A DNA stretch of 64,000 bases from Chitinophagaceae bacterium (GCA_024707305.1 JANPZZ010000017.1:62001-126000); one strand, 5' to 3'. Positions 20,701 to 31,267 are shown, counted from the stretch's first letter. Notes: generated by a model not told the origin, from the sequence alone. Program-made: numbers and translations.

Positions 20701-22100
20701 AAATATTGTACGAGCAGAAAGCAACGACGATGGCGTAAATTCAAAGAATGTCATTCCTGCTAATGGGAGAATTACTTCACAACTCAAACAAGATTGGGGC
20801 TTGAATGATGTATGGAACGATTTAATATTACCGCGGTTTGAAAGAATGAATGTTTTGACAAAAACCACAAACTACACCACATGGAATGAGAAATATCAAA
20901 AGTATTTACCATCCGTACCTATGACAGAATCAAAAAACTTTCAAAAAAAGAGAATTGATCATCGGCATCACGCATTGGACGCTCTTGTGATTGCTTGTGC
21001 AACCAGAGATCATGTAAACTTGTTAAACAATCAGTCTGCTAAGTCTGATACGAAACGTTACGATTTACAGAGCAAATTGCGACTTAAAGAAAAATGGGTA
21101 GATAGCGAAGGAAGAGAAAGGGATAGGTTTAAGGAATTCAGAAAGCCATGGGAATCGTTTACACAAGATGCTAAAAAAAGCATTGGAAAATATTGTAGTA
21201 AGCTTCAAGCAAAACCTACGCGTAATCAATAAGGCTACGAACCACTACGAAAAGTATGTGGATAGAAACGGTGGAAGAGTGAAGGAGTTGGTGGTACAAA
21301 GCGGAACGAATTGGGCAATCAGGAAACCAATGCACAAAGACACTATTTCCGGTAAAGTGGAATTACCGTGGTACAAAACACCGAAGGGAAAAATTCTCAC
21401 TGCTACGAGGAAAAGCCTGAACACATCGTTCGACTTCAAAGCTATCGGAAATATTACCGATACAGGTATTCAGAAGATATTGAAAAACTATCTTGAAGCA
21501 AAAGGAGCTAATCCCGAGGTGGCATTTTCAGCAGAAGGTATTGATGATTTGAATAAAAATATTCGCTTTTATAATGATGGTAAGCCTCACCAACCCATTC
21601 AAAAAGTTAGAGTATTTAAGTTGGGGTCAAAATTCCAGGTGGGTCAAGCGGGCAACAAAAAGCATAAGTATGTCGAAGCTGCCAAAGGCACAAATTTATT
21701 CTTTGCCGTTTATGAAAATGAAAATGGTAAAAGAAGTTATGAAAGTATTCCTTTGAACGAAGTAATAGAGAGACAAAAACAAGGTTTGCCACCGGTTGAT
21801 TTTTTTGGCAGAAAGGGATTTTATCTCTGTCCAAATGATTTGGTTTATATACCGACGGTCGATGAACTACAAAATACGAGTGGAATAGACTTTCGAGACC
21901 TTTCAAAAGAAAAGAAGAATAATATTTATAAAGTTGTGAGTTTTACAGGGAATAGGCTTTATTGTATTCCTTACTCAGTAGCAACTACAATAGTTAACAA
22001 AATAGAGTTTACACAACTAAATAAAATTGAGTTTATTAAGGAAAAGGAGGTCTTAATAAAATTAGAGACAGATAGGTTGGGAAATATTTCTAAAGCATAA
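17785..22100 (+). CDS. cas9: Cas9 endonuclease, type II-C, about 1,438 aa (frameshifted in this sequence)
   Basis: The RNA-guided DNA endonuclease of the locus. The start at 17785 (MKKTILGLDLGTNSIGWAL) puts RuvC-I with D9 at the N-terminus. An Arg-rich bridge helix follows (RFRSVRRLRERFLLRRERL). RuvC-II is IHIELGREM (about residue 742). HNH is EIEHIIPQSRFFDDSFSNK (His about 866). RuvC-III is HHALDALVIACATRD (about 1058). A PAM-interacting C-terminus follows. Size matches the large Bacteroidota II-C enzymes. Two frame breaks occur. Near 19290-19303, restoring one A in each of two runs gives DKKGKVLNAEIEKYRWNY. At an A7 run near 21174-21180, one A fewer gives DAKKALENIVVSFKQNL. Because all catalytic residues survive and the breaks are in A runs, a functional gene with sequencing indels is most likely. 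cas1 follows after 3 bp. Confidence 0.93.
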
Positions 22101-22103
22101 GCA

Positions 22104-23039
22104 ATGATCAAGCGTACTCTCTACTTCGGGAATCCAGCCTACTTAAAACTGAGCAACGAGCAAATGGTAGTGGAGAGTAGTCTGCCTATTGCTGTACGAA
22201 ACGAAGAAGGTGAAGAGATAGATAGAATTCAAAAATCAATCCCGGTAGAAGACGCCGGGATTGTAATTTTAGATCATCAACAGATAACGATCACACAGGC
22301 ACTACTTGCCAGGCTTTTAGCCAACAATACAGCCGTTATTACCTGTGATCAAACACATCATCCTGCTGGTCTGCTACTGCCGCTGGACGGAAGCAGTCTG
22401 CAAAGTCTTAAGTTTCGCTTCCAGATTGAAGCATCGCAACCTTTGAAAAAACAACTCTGGCAACAAACGGTTGTGGCCAAAATCGGGAACCAGGCGGGGA
22501 TGTTGCGATTTCGAAGGGAAGAAAATAAGCTGCTCTTGAAATTGACGGAAAACGTCAAAAGCGGGGATAGCGATAATCATGAAGCGCAGGCAGCGGTTTA
22601 TTACTGGAAAAAATTGTTCCCTGCAGAAATTGGATTTCGTCGTGAACGATACGGCCCGCCGCCAAACAACTTATTGAATTATGGTTACGCGATATTAAGG
22701 GCCCTTACCGCGAGAAGCCTTACTATTAGCGGATTGCTACCCACATTGGGTATTCATCATCGTAGCCAGTATAATGCGTATTGCCTGGCAGACGATATTA
22801 TGGAGCCCTATAGGCCCTATGTGGACTATGTGGTATTTCAATTGGTGCGTGACAATGGTCAGTTCCTGGAAATAACACCTTCAATGAAGAAAGCATTATT
22901 GGAAATCCCGGCGATGGATGTAAAAATGGAAGGTAAAAAAAGTCCGCTAATGAATGCGATGCAGCGGACCACAGCTAGTCTTGCCAAATGTTTTGAAGGC
23001 ACGGCTCGTAAAATGCTTTATCCTGAATTTCATTTATAA
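22104..23039 (+). CDS. cas1: CRISPR-associated endonuclease Cas1 (type II)
   Basis: A 311-residue integrase that, with Cas2, inserts new spacers into the array. The conserved active-site residues are visible: E160 (NHEAQAAVYYWKKLF), H218/H219 (LGIHHRSQYNAYCLADD) and E234 (DIMEPYRPYVDY). Size and the LYFGNPAYLKL start are typical of type II Cas1. It lies 3 bp after cas9 and 3 bp before cas2, so the three form one operon. The frame is intact. Confidence 0.96.
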   Translation: MIKRTLYFGNPAYLKLSNEQMVVESSLPIAVRNEEGEEIDRIQKSIPVEDAGIVILDHQQITITQALLARLLANNTAVITCDQTHHPAGLLLPLDGSSLQSLKFRFQIEASQPLKKQLWQQTVVAKIGNQAGMLRFRREENKLLLKLTENVKSGDSDNHEAQAAVYYWKKLFPAEIGFRRERYGPPPNNLLNYGYAILRALTARSLTISGLLPTLGIHHRSQYNAYCLADDIMEPYRPYVDYVVFQLVRDNGQFLEITPSMKKALLEIPAMDVKMEGKKSPLMNAMQRTTASLAKCFEGTARKMLYPEFHL

Positions 23040-23378
<339 letters not shown>

Positions 23379-23396
23379 ACAGCCATAAAATAAAAC

Positions 23397-23438
23397 AGGA
23401 TCTGAAAACCGTCGAAAAAATCCGACTTTTCAGATCCT
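23397..23438. terminator. Hairpin between cas2 and the CRISPR array
   Basis: AGGATCTGAAAA (23397-23408) pairs perfectly with TTTTCAGATCCT (23427-23438), and GTCG/CGAC (411-414 and 423-426 of the same block) extends the stem inward. It is the main structure in the 105-bp gap between cas2 and the first repeat. It could end the cas mRNA and, on the other strand, the pre-crRNA. No long T run follows on the plus strand, so efficiency is uncertain. Confidence 0.5.
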
Positions 23439-23483
23439 GAATCGATTGGAAATCGTTAAAATTCAATAGCTTATCCTGTTCGT

Positions 23484-26400
23484 GTTGTAAAAGAACTAAG
23501 CTACAGAATAATTTGAAAGCAATTCACAACGGATGCGCTCAATTTATTAACGCTAAAATTGTTGTAAAAGAACTAAGCTACAGAATAATTTGAAAGCAAT
23601 TCACAACACTGTTTTCTGTATTCTTAAATCTGTATTGTTGTAAAAGAACTAAGCTACAGAATAATTTGAAAGCAATTCACAACTAACGCTGTGGGGTTGA
23701 TTCAGTTCATGCCGTTGTAAAAGAACTAAGCTACAGAATAATTTGAAAGCAATTCACAACAATCGGCAGGGGCTATAAGGTTTGATTGATGTTGTAAAAG
23801 AACTAAGCTACAGAATAATTTGAAAGCAATTCACAACCGTAGAAGAACTCGATACGTGGAGCCTCACGTTGTAAAAGAACTAAGCTACAGAATAATTTGA
23901 AAGCAATTCACAACACAGGTACATTAGATGCTATACCGGCATGGTTGTAAAAGAACTAAGCTACAGAATAATTTGAAAGCAATTCACAACGGTAATCCAT
24001 TTGCTCACCAGGTACATACTGTTGTAAAAGAACTAAGCTACAGAATAATTTGAAAGCAATTCACAACGTGTTCGGGGTACAGGTCAGCGTCTTTTGGTTG
24101 TAAAAGAACTAAGCTACAGAATAATTTGAAAGCAATTCACAACCCGCCCCCGGAATATCGGCCGAAGGAGCGGGTTGTAAAAGAACTAAGCTACAGAATA
24201 ATTTGAAAGCAATTCACAACTCGGGGGTCATAAGTCGATAGAATTAAAGAGGTTGTAAAAGAACTAAGCTACAGAATAATTTGAAAGCAATTCACAACCC
24301 TTAGGGCAGATCCCGTAATAACCACCCAGTTGTAAAAGAACTAAGCTACAGAATAATTTGAAAGCAATTCACAACGATTGGCTGCCGGCAGTGCAGTGAA
24401 ATACTGTTGTAAAAGAACTAAGCTACAGAATAATTTGAAAGCAATTCACAACTTCCAACTCCGTTGGCATTTGATGAAGTGGTTGTAAAAGAACTAAGCT
24501 ACAGAATAATTTGAAAGCAATTCACAACATTAGACTGGATAATGTGAACGACATACCAGTTGTAAAAGAACTAAGCTACAGAATAATTTGAAAGCAATTC
24601 ACAACGGGCTGGAAAGTCAGTTGGTGTTGGTTGTGTTGTAAAAGAACTAAGCTACAGAATAATTTGAAAGCAATTCACAACGACATCGACAATAATTGCC
24701 CACATCTTTACGTTGTAAAAGAACTAAGCTACAGAATAATTTGAAAGCAATTCACAACAGGAGGAGCACGGTTACCCAGTTCTTTGTGTTGTAAAAGAAC
24801 TAAGCTACAGAATAATTTGAAAGCAATTCACAACATGCCGCAGTTAGTACGACGCTCGGTAACCGTTGTAAAAGAACTAAGCTACAGAATAATTTGAAAG
24901 CAATTCACAACTTCGTATTGATGTCTCTTACAGCATCTTCGGTTGTAAAAGAACTAAGCTACAGAATAATTTGAAAGCAATTCACAACACTATAGAGTGT
25001 GGAAGATTTTTCGAGACGTTGTAAAAGAACTAAGCTACAGAATAATTTGAAAGCAATTCACAACAGCTTGTTAATACGCTAGCTGCAACCCTGCGTTGTA
25101 AAAGAACTAAGCTACAGAATAATTTGAAAGCAATTCACAACCATTGGCACAACTTCCTACCTTGACAGGCGTTGTAAAAGAACTAAGCTACAGAATAATT
25201 TGAAAGCAATTCACAACTAGGTACGAGTGCTTCCGTCAATTGCCGCGTTGTAAAAGAACTAAGCTACAGAATAATTTGAAAGCAATTCACAACTGTGGCT
25301 ATTGTGCTTGTATTGGCTGTATAGTTGTAAAAGAACTAAGCTACAGAATAATTTGAAAGCAATTCACAACGCAATGCCGGGGTAAGTACGACTGCGCAGA
25401 GTTGTAAAAGAACTAAGCTACAGAATAATTTGAAAGCAATTCACAACCGATGTCGTGATCACGAGCAACGATCCAGCGTTGTAAAAGAACTAAGCTACAG
25501 AATAATTTGAAAGCAATTCACAACCAGGTAGCTGATCACCTTTTCAGGTGCTTCGTTGTAAAAGAACTAAGCTACAGAATAATTTGAAAGCAATTCACAA
25601 CCGTTAGATGGTACAACGGTGAAGTTGGGGGGTGTAAAAGAACTAAGCTACAGAATAATTTGAAAGCAATTCACAACGTGTCATGGGTGTGGGGGTTTAG
25701 GGTTTTGGTTGTAAAAGAACTAAGCTACAGAATAATTTGAAAGCAATTCACAACTACATGGGTGGTTTTGTTGTAGAACTCCAAGTTGTAAAAGAACTAA
25801 GCTACAGAATAATTTGAAAGCAATTCACAACCGTTCCCGTGTGTGTCAAATTCTAACTGCAGTTGTAAAAGAACTAAGCTACAGAATAATTTGAAAGCAA
25901 TTCACAACCGTAGCCGCGGTCTTTACACAATGTTTTTGGTTGTAAAAGAACTAAGCTACAGAATAATTTGAAAGCAATTCACAACATGTCTCGGCGTGTG
26001 TTCGTCCCCTGCCAGTTGTAAAAGAACTAAGCTACAGAATAATTTGAAAGCAATTCACAACTCATTCGCCTGGCGGCATGATAACATTGAAGTTGTAAAA
26101 GAACTAAGCTACAGAATAATTTGAAAGCAATTCACAACGGGGTGGAGAGCGTGCAGACGCCATCATCTGTTGTAAAAGAACTAAGCTACAGAATAATTTG
26201 AAAGCAATTCACAACACATGCTTCACGTTGAATTCGCTATGCCAAGTTGTAAAAGAACTAAGCTACAGAATAATTTGAAAGCAATTCACAACGATAGCTT
26301 CAGGTACGACAAACAACGCAAGTTGTAAAAGAACTAAGCTACAGAATAATTTGAAAGCAATTCACAACGTTGCTGCTATTGCACAGGCAACGCGTTCAGT

Positions 26401-27292
26401 TGTAAAAGAACTAAGCTACAGAATAATTTGAAAGCAATTCACAACTTCTATCCAATGTCTGAATCCTGGCCCTGGCGTTGTAAAAGAACTAAGCTACAGA
26501 ATAATTTGAAAGCAATTCACAACCAGTTAGGGTGGGTGAACTGTCGGTAGAGTGTTGTAAAAGAACTAAGCTACAGAATAATTTGAAAGCAATTCACAAC
26601 TGGGGCGAAGTTGCGGAAATTATGTCTAAGTTGTAAAAGAACTAAGCTACAGAATAATTTGAAAGCAATTCACAACTCCGGGTTAACGGCCTTTGTCGCC
26701 TGAAAGGTTGTAAAAGAACTAAGCTACAGAATAATTTGAAAGCAATTCACAACTTCCTACTCCGTTGGCATTTGATGAGGTTTGTTGTAAAAGAACTAAG
26801 CTACAGAATAATTTGAAAGCAATTCACAACACCGGGCGGGGTGTCAATTGGGACAGACAAGTTGTAAAAGAACTAAGCTACAGAATAATTTGAAAGCAAT
26901 TCACAACTCCTCTTACGATGGCATTGTAGAGTATTTGGTTGTAAAAGAACTAAGCTACAGAATAATTTGAAAGCAATTCACAACGGATTGATTATAACTC
27001 CCTTCGTAAGATGGGTTGTAAAAGAACTATGCTACAGAATAATTTGAAAGCAATTCACAACCGCAACACATAATGCAGCCAGGGAAATGGAGTTGTAAAA
27101 GAACTAAGCTACAGAATAATTTGAAAGCAATTCACAACTGTGATGCTTCCACCTGCAGCGAACGTCGCGTTGCGAAAGAACTAAGCTACAGAATAATTTG
27201 AAAGCAATTCACAACCCTTCGTCTCCGATGTCGTGTAAGGCTTCAGTTGTAAAAGATCTAAGCTACAGAATAATTTGAAAGCAATTCACAAT
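23484..27292 (-). CRISPR. Type II-C CRISPR array, 50 repeats of 47 bp and 49 spacers
   Basis: I count 50 repeats of 47 bp, on the plus strand starting GTTGTAAAAGAACTAAGC and ending TGAAAGCAATTCACAAC, separated by 29-31 bp spacers (period 76-78 bp). Nearly all repeats are identical. Variants start at 25631 (second base G), 27015 (A to T at position 15), 27169 (TA to CG at positions 5-6) and 27246 (position 12 and the last base). Three of these four are among the last four repeats, so the far end looks oldest and the cas2 side youngest. Pairing with the tracrRNA requires crRNA made from the minus strand, with repeats starting GTTGTGAATTGCTTTC, hence the strand given. Two spacers (24453-24481 and 26754-26783) are near-duplicates. 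Confidence 0.98.
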
Positions 27293-27340
27293 TTACATCT
27301 TAGGTTTAGTGCATACAGTGTAAAGTTTGCAATAAAGAGC

Positions 27341-27463
27341 TTAATCGTTATAATCCGGGTAGTTGTAAATAAATTCGATATTGTCGCCGTTTTCCCTTAT
27401 CTTCAGTGAATTCGCATCTCTTTCTGGAGGGCATCGGTTTTTATCTTTCCACCGGGTAATCAT
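27341..27463 (-). CDS. Possible 40-residue protein next to the array
   Basis: From ATG at 27463 a 40-codon frame runs to a TAA at 27341 (MITRWKDKNRCPPERDANSL, then the tail FIYNYPDYND). A purine-rich AAAGAGGAG ribosome-binding-like sequence lies just upstream, unusual in a phylum that seldom relies on such sites. It occupies the gap between the array end and the next plus-strand gene, reading towards the array. It resembles nothing I know. A chance frame cannot be excluded at this length. Confidence 0.3.
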   Translation of the reverse strand: MITRWKDKNRCPPERDANSLKIRENGDNIEFIYNYPDYND

Positions 27464-27567
27464 TTTTTCTCCTCTTTATCGCTGGTGCAGATCGTTTGTA
27501 AATGGCACGAAGTGGCTGACGCAAAAGTTGGCGGCGACGGGTCGATTCTTAATCTAAATCGTTGCTT

Positions 27568-27855
27568 ATGTTATTCGCTAAAAACAACATGAATTATCTC
27601 CATTACCGCTGGGAAATGGAAGAACAACCCGCTGCTGCACTTTTTATGGGTGAGCCCTCACGCAGGATATTCGACCGATTTAACGGTCACCAGGTTTTAT
27701 TCCTGATCAATTGCTGCGCACGCGCCCTGGGCAGGTTTAGCCTGAATGAGGCACAACTGCTCGAAAGCAGGATTGCTTACCAGCTTCCGCTGGAACTCAA
27801 AAGCGAACGCTCCGTATATAACTGGATAATTGATACCCTGAGAAAAACAAGGTGA
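27568..27855 (+). CDS. Hypothetical protein, about 95 aa
   Basis: A protein of about 95 residues (MLFAKNNMNYLHYRWEMEEQ, later HQVLFLINCCARALGRFSLN) with mixed helical character and no signal peptide. The start could be ATG 27568 or the internal ATG at 27589. I do not recognise it. It converges on the FabH-like gene, ending 20 bp from that gene's stop. Codon use and composition look like a real gene. Confidence 0.55.
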   Translation: MLFAKNNMNYLHYRWEMEEQPAAALFMGEPSRRIFDRFNGHQVLFLINCCARALGRFSLNEAQLLESRIAYQLPLELKSERSVYNWIIDTLRKTR

Positions 27856-27874
27856 GGAATCTTCTTCCGCTCCT

Positions 27875-28939
27875 TTAATACCGGTAACACACCGCATTAA
27901 TATTCATTCCGGCGCCAACGGATGCAAACAGAATTACATCGCCGGCCGCGAGTGTGTGCCCCTCCACCTGGTTGCGACGCACCAGATCGTATAGCGTAGG
28001 CACCGTGGCAACGGAACTATTACCCAGCCATTGTATACTCATGGGCATAATGTTGGCAGGTGCTGGGATATCATACATCTGGTACAGGCGTTCGATGATC
28101 GCTTCATCCATCTTCTCATTCGCCTGGTGAATAAATATCTTTTTTATCTCGCTAATGTGAACCCCGCTTTTATCAATACAATCTTTCATTGCCGCAGGCA
28201 CATGCGATAAAGCGTATTCATACACTTTGCGGCCATTCATTTTTATATAACGCACTCGCTCATCACTACCCGGATAATCCGAAGGACCCATATTTATGTA
28301 ATTCACTTCCTGCAGCGAATGCGTTTGCACCGATGCTGCAAGTATGCCGCGACCGTTTGCAGATTCCTGGTACTCCATCACCACCGCTCCGGCACCATCA
28401 CTAAAGATCATGCTGTCGCGATCGTGCACATCCACCACACGCGACAGGGTTTCGGTTCCAATTATCAACGCTTTTTTCGCAATACCTGCTTTGAAAAATG
28501 CATCCGCCTGTATCACACCCTGCAACCAGCCAGGACATCCGAATAAAATGTCATACGCAATACATGCAGGATTGCTGATTCCCAATTTATTTTTGATAAT
28601 ATTAGCAAGCGAAGGAACACCTACGGACTGTATGTTGTTGTGTAAAACATCGCCGAAATTATGGGCAACAATCAGCTGGTCAATTTCTTCGCGGTTCACG
28701 CCGCTGTCCTGTATCGCAGCTTCTGCAGCAATGCTGCCAATCGCCGAAGCGGTAAGTTCGTTCGTAACATAACGACGCTCGTCAATGCCCGTTATCTGTT
28801 TAAATTTTCTAACGATATCCGTTGAAGGTATAGTAAGTTTCTTTCCGCCGGCATAAAACTCCTGCCCGGCAAATGCCTCATTTGTACAAATCTCTGTTGG
28901 GATGTAAGAACCGCTTCCGCTAATGATTGACTGCTTCAT
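27875..28939 (-). CDS. 3-oxoacyl-ACP synthase III family protein (FabH-like)
   Basis: A thiolase-fold condensing enzyme of about 354 residues. The start at 28939 (MKQSIISGSGSYIPTE) is chosen because family members begin so; an upstream in-frame extension looks non-coding. The catalytic triad of FabH-type enzymes is present: C135 (ILFGCPGW), H271 (FIHQAN) and N307 (WLGNSSVATVPTLYDL). FabH condenses acetyl-CoA or another acyl-CoA with malonyl-ACP at the start of fatty-acid synthesis. Bacteroidota often carry extra copies used for branched-chain or special lipids. No other lipid gene is adjacent, so this is probably an accessory paralogue rather than the housekeeping fabH. Confidence 0.85.
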   Translation of the reverse strand: MKQSIISGSGSYIPTEICTNEAFAGQEFYAGGKKLTIPSTDIVRKFKQITGIDERRYVTNELTASAIGSIAAEAAIQDSGVNREEIDQLIVAHNFGDVLHNNIQSVGVPSLANIIKNKLGISNPACIAYDILFGCPGWLQGVIQADAFFKAGIAKKALIIGTETLSRVVDVHDRDSMIFSDGAGAVVMEYQESANGRGILAASVQTHSLQEVNYINMGPSDYPGSDERVRYIKMNGRKVYEYALSHVPAAMKDCIDKSGVHISEIKKIFIHQANEKMDEAIIERLYQMYDIPAPANIMPMSIQWLGNSSVATVPTLYDLVRRNQVEGHTLAAGDVILFASVGAGMNINAVCYRY

Positions 28940-29425
28940 TTTCTGTTTCCATTTTAAATAAAAAAAACACACCGGGAACTCCATGATGCGTTTGTTCATC
29001 AAACTTTCATAAGTACACAAGTGAGTTAATGGCTTGGACGTCGACGGACAGGTTATATAGCGGGCATAAATCTACATCATTTCTGATTCAATTGTTTGCG
29101 AATTGTGGAATAAACTTATTTGACAATTAGAACAGAAATGCAACTAATTTTTGATGCACGTAAAGGGTCGGGCTGATCGGGGAAATGCAAAGGATTTGCA
29201 ACTAAATATTGTTTTTGATCAATACTAAGAATTAATGGGGGACAGGGATTGATGGAAGTGGAACCAATGGAACTTATAAAGATAGTGTCAGTCAACATCC
29301 GGAGTTTACGCATTCGTTTGCGTAAATATTTCCCCGTATTTTTTATAAACAAGTCCTAAAAATTTTCAGGTTTTATGTGACTTTTTCCGCTCGTTTCGTC
29401 TAACTTATAAATTGGAACTTTTGCG
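28940..29425. other. Intergenic region between divergent genes
   Basis: About 490 bp between the FabH-like gene (minus) and the ECF sigma gene (plus). A short minus-strand open frame (29116-29352) lacks protein-like character and is left out. No full TTG-N19-TAnnTTTG promoter was found on either strand. The region must hold both promoters, but I cannot point to them. Confidence 0.35.
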
Positions 29426-29986
29426 ATGACGACGAACGAAGCGTTGACCGATATTGAACTGATTGCCAGAATAACCCGTACTAACGATCCGCACTGGTTT
29501 GGCATTTTATATGACCGCTATTCGAAGCGTGTCTACAATAAATGCCTGATGTTTGTGAAGGATCCAACAGAAGCGGAGGATCTTGCGCATGATATTTTTG
29601 TAAAGGCATTCCTGCACCTCAAACAATTTAGAGGCTCCTCACTTTTTTCTACCTGGCTTTTCTCTATTACCTATAATTTCTGCATTTCATATTTGCGTTC
29701 CCGAAAAGATATATGCGAAATGCCCGAGAATGAGATCGCCTGCGCACAGGACGAAGTGCCGGATGAGGATTTCCTGTCGCTGCGCGTGATGCACCTGGAA
29801 CAGGCGCTGACTGAAATATCACCCCTCGAAAAAATGATCCTGCTGATGAAATACCAGGACGATATGAGTATAAAAGAAATACAGGATGCACTAAACCTTG
29901 GGGAAAGTGCAGTGAAGATGCGATTGAAACGCTCCAAAAACAGGGTAGTGGAGCTTTGTAATAACTATAAACAACCAATAACATGA
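29426..29986 (+). CDS. RNA polymerase sigma factor, ECF family
   Basis: A 186-residue sigma-70 family protein with region 2 (WFGILYDRYSKRVYNKCL, then EAEDLAHDIFVKAFLHLKQF, then FSTWLFSITYNFCISYLR) and region 4 (LEKMILLMKYQDDMSIKEIQ, then LGESAVKMRLKRSKNRV). It directs RNA polymerase to alternative promoters. ECF factors usually work with an anti-sigma factor. Here the next gene starts within the stop codon (ATGA overlap at 29983) but encodes only about 68 residues, not a recognisable anti-sigma protein. Confidence 0.9.
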   Translation: MTTNEALTDIELIARITRTNDPHWFGILYDRYSKRVYNKCLMFVKDPTEAEDLAHDIFVKAFLHLKQFRGSSLFSTWLFSITYNFCISYLRSRKDICEMPENEIACAQDEVPDEDFLSLRVMHLEQALTEISPLEKMILLMKYQDDMSIKEIQDALNLGESAVKMRLKRSKNRVVELCNNYKQPIT

Positions 29987-30190
29987 CAGCTAATAATAAT
30001 AACCCGTTTAAAAGAGATCGAACCTGCGCATGAGGTGCCGGTCCGGTTACGTAATTCGGTGATGCGTGACATTAGTTACCTGCGCTTTTTTGCAGATATC
30101 GCCGACTTGTTTTCATTAAAATATGCGGCCACTATCCAGAACATTTTTATTACTGATACCGGTAAAAATGAAGGAACAAAAAGGAGTTAG
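29983..30190 (+). CDS. Small protein coupled to the ECF sigma factor (frameshifted in this sequence)
   Basis: ATG 29983 overlaps the sigma stop codon. After MTANNNNP the frame is lost at a TTT near 30008-30010. Removing one T gives about 68 residues that include LKEIEPAHEVPVRLRNSVMR and end GKNEGTKRS. Coupling and coherent composition support a real gene. The HEVPVRLRNSVM segment resembles the cytoplasmic start of some anti-sigma or membrane regulators, but there is no transmembrane segment. Function unknown. Confidence 0.45.
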
Positions 30191-30243
30191 TGCAGGGCAT
30201 TTTTCTCTCGTACAAAATTGAAATGTTTTAATGCGTACTGTTT

Positions 30244-31095
30244 ATGGATAATATGAATCAAATTGGTCGAAACTTCTGGGAATCGATTACGGTAATGTGG
30301 TACAAAGTTTTTGCTGCCCTGCCTTCTATTTTGACGGCACTACTTATCATGCTCATTGGGTGGTTGGTGGCCAGGAGCCTTTCCTTTCTGTTATTTAAAG
30401 CCATTCAGGTAAGTAAATTGGAAAGCCTGGTGAGCAAAGCGCTTGGGCGAAGTGTGTCTCATGAAAACGACAGCAAATGGAGCCTTGCCATTGTAGTCAG
30501 GAAGGCGGTGTATTTTACCATCATTCTATTATTTGCTGTGTTTGCCTCAGAAGTGTTGGGTTGGCAGGTAGTAACATTAGAATTAAGCAGGTTGATTGCT
30601 TATCTGCCGCGCATTTTCAGTGCAGTCGTCATCTTCATTGTAGGGTTATATATTGCCGGGTTTATCCGCCACGCAATTCACGCCGGCATACACTCACTTA
30701 ACGTGAGCGGTTCTGGAGTTATCAGTGCCATGGTCTTTTATCTGATCATGACGCTGGTAACCATTACCGCACTTTCGCAGGCTGGTATTGACACCAATGC
30801 CGTTACTGCAAATTTTGTTATTATCATTGGCTCCATCTTCCTGTCATTTGCGCTTGCCTTCGGTTTGGGTGCGCGCGATATCTTACGAAATATGGTAGCG
30901 GGCTTATATACACGCAAAAGTTTTTGCGTGGGACAGCGAATCATAATAGAAGGGGTGGAAGGCACGATTGAAAGAATGAATTCGATCAATTTCATTCTAC
31001 AGGTAGATCAGAGAAAGGTATCCATCCCGGTATCAAAACTGCTGGAAGAAAATGTTGTCATCGTCTCGGAACCGATTGACAAACCTGCTTCCTGA
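30244..31095 (+). CDS. Small-conductance mechanosensitive channel-like protein (MscS family)
   Basis: A 283-residue membrane protein. Hydrophobic segments lie near residues 22-45 (LPSILTALLIMLIGWLVARS), 85-106, 120-140 and 160-215. The last carries a Gly/Ala-rich helix (LAFGLGARDILRNMVAGLY) as in the pore-lining TM3 of MscS. A short beta domain follows (VGQRIIIEGVEGTIERMNSI). The protein is shorter than MscS at its C-terminus, as in the MscS-like/TM_helix subgroup. It probably opens under membrane tension to release solutes. It follows the sigma operon after 53 bp and may be co-transcribed. Confidence 0.8.
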   Translation: MDNMNQIGRNFWESITVMWYKVFAALPSILTALLIMLIGWLVARSLSFLLFKAIQVSKLESLVSKALGRSVSHENDSKWSLAIVVRKAVYFTIILLFAVFASEVLGWQVVTLELSRLIAYLPRIFSAVVIFIVGLYIAGFIRHAIHAGIHSLNVSGSGVISAMVFYLIMTLVTITALSQAGIDTNAVTANFVIIIGSIFLSFALAFGLGARDILRNMVAGLYTRKSFCVGQRIIIEGVEGTIERMNSINFILQVDQRKVSIPVSKLLEENVVIVSEPIDKPAS

Positions 31096-31267
31096 TACCG
31101 GGATGGTTTACGCTTTCGTGTGCACCATTACCTTAGTTAGAACCACGCCGGGGGATTCTTCCCCTGGCTCATTTTTTACATACGGCGCGAATATAAAAAA
31201 TGTTTGCTGGAGATTCTTCATTGGAAACCTGTTGCGATCCGGATGTAATAATCCATTAATCCAGGTT

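Noticed and set aside
23484-23530. Perfect Bacteroidota promoter inside each CRISPR repeat
   Set aside because: The best candidate on the minus strand (TAGCTTAG after a TTG) has a mismatch and only 16-nt spacing, so it does not meet the standard.
23531-27245. Self-targeting spacers
   Set aside because: By eye I found no spacer matching non-array sequence in this window; the rest of the genome cannot be seen.
29116-29352. Minus-strand open frame of about 78 codons between the FabH-like and sigma genes
   Set aside because: Composition is not protein-like and no start signal or conserved motif is visible.
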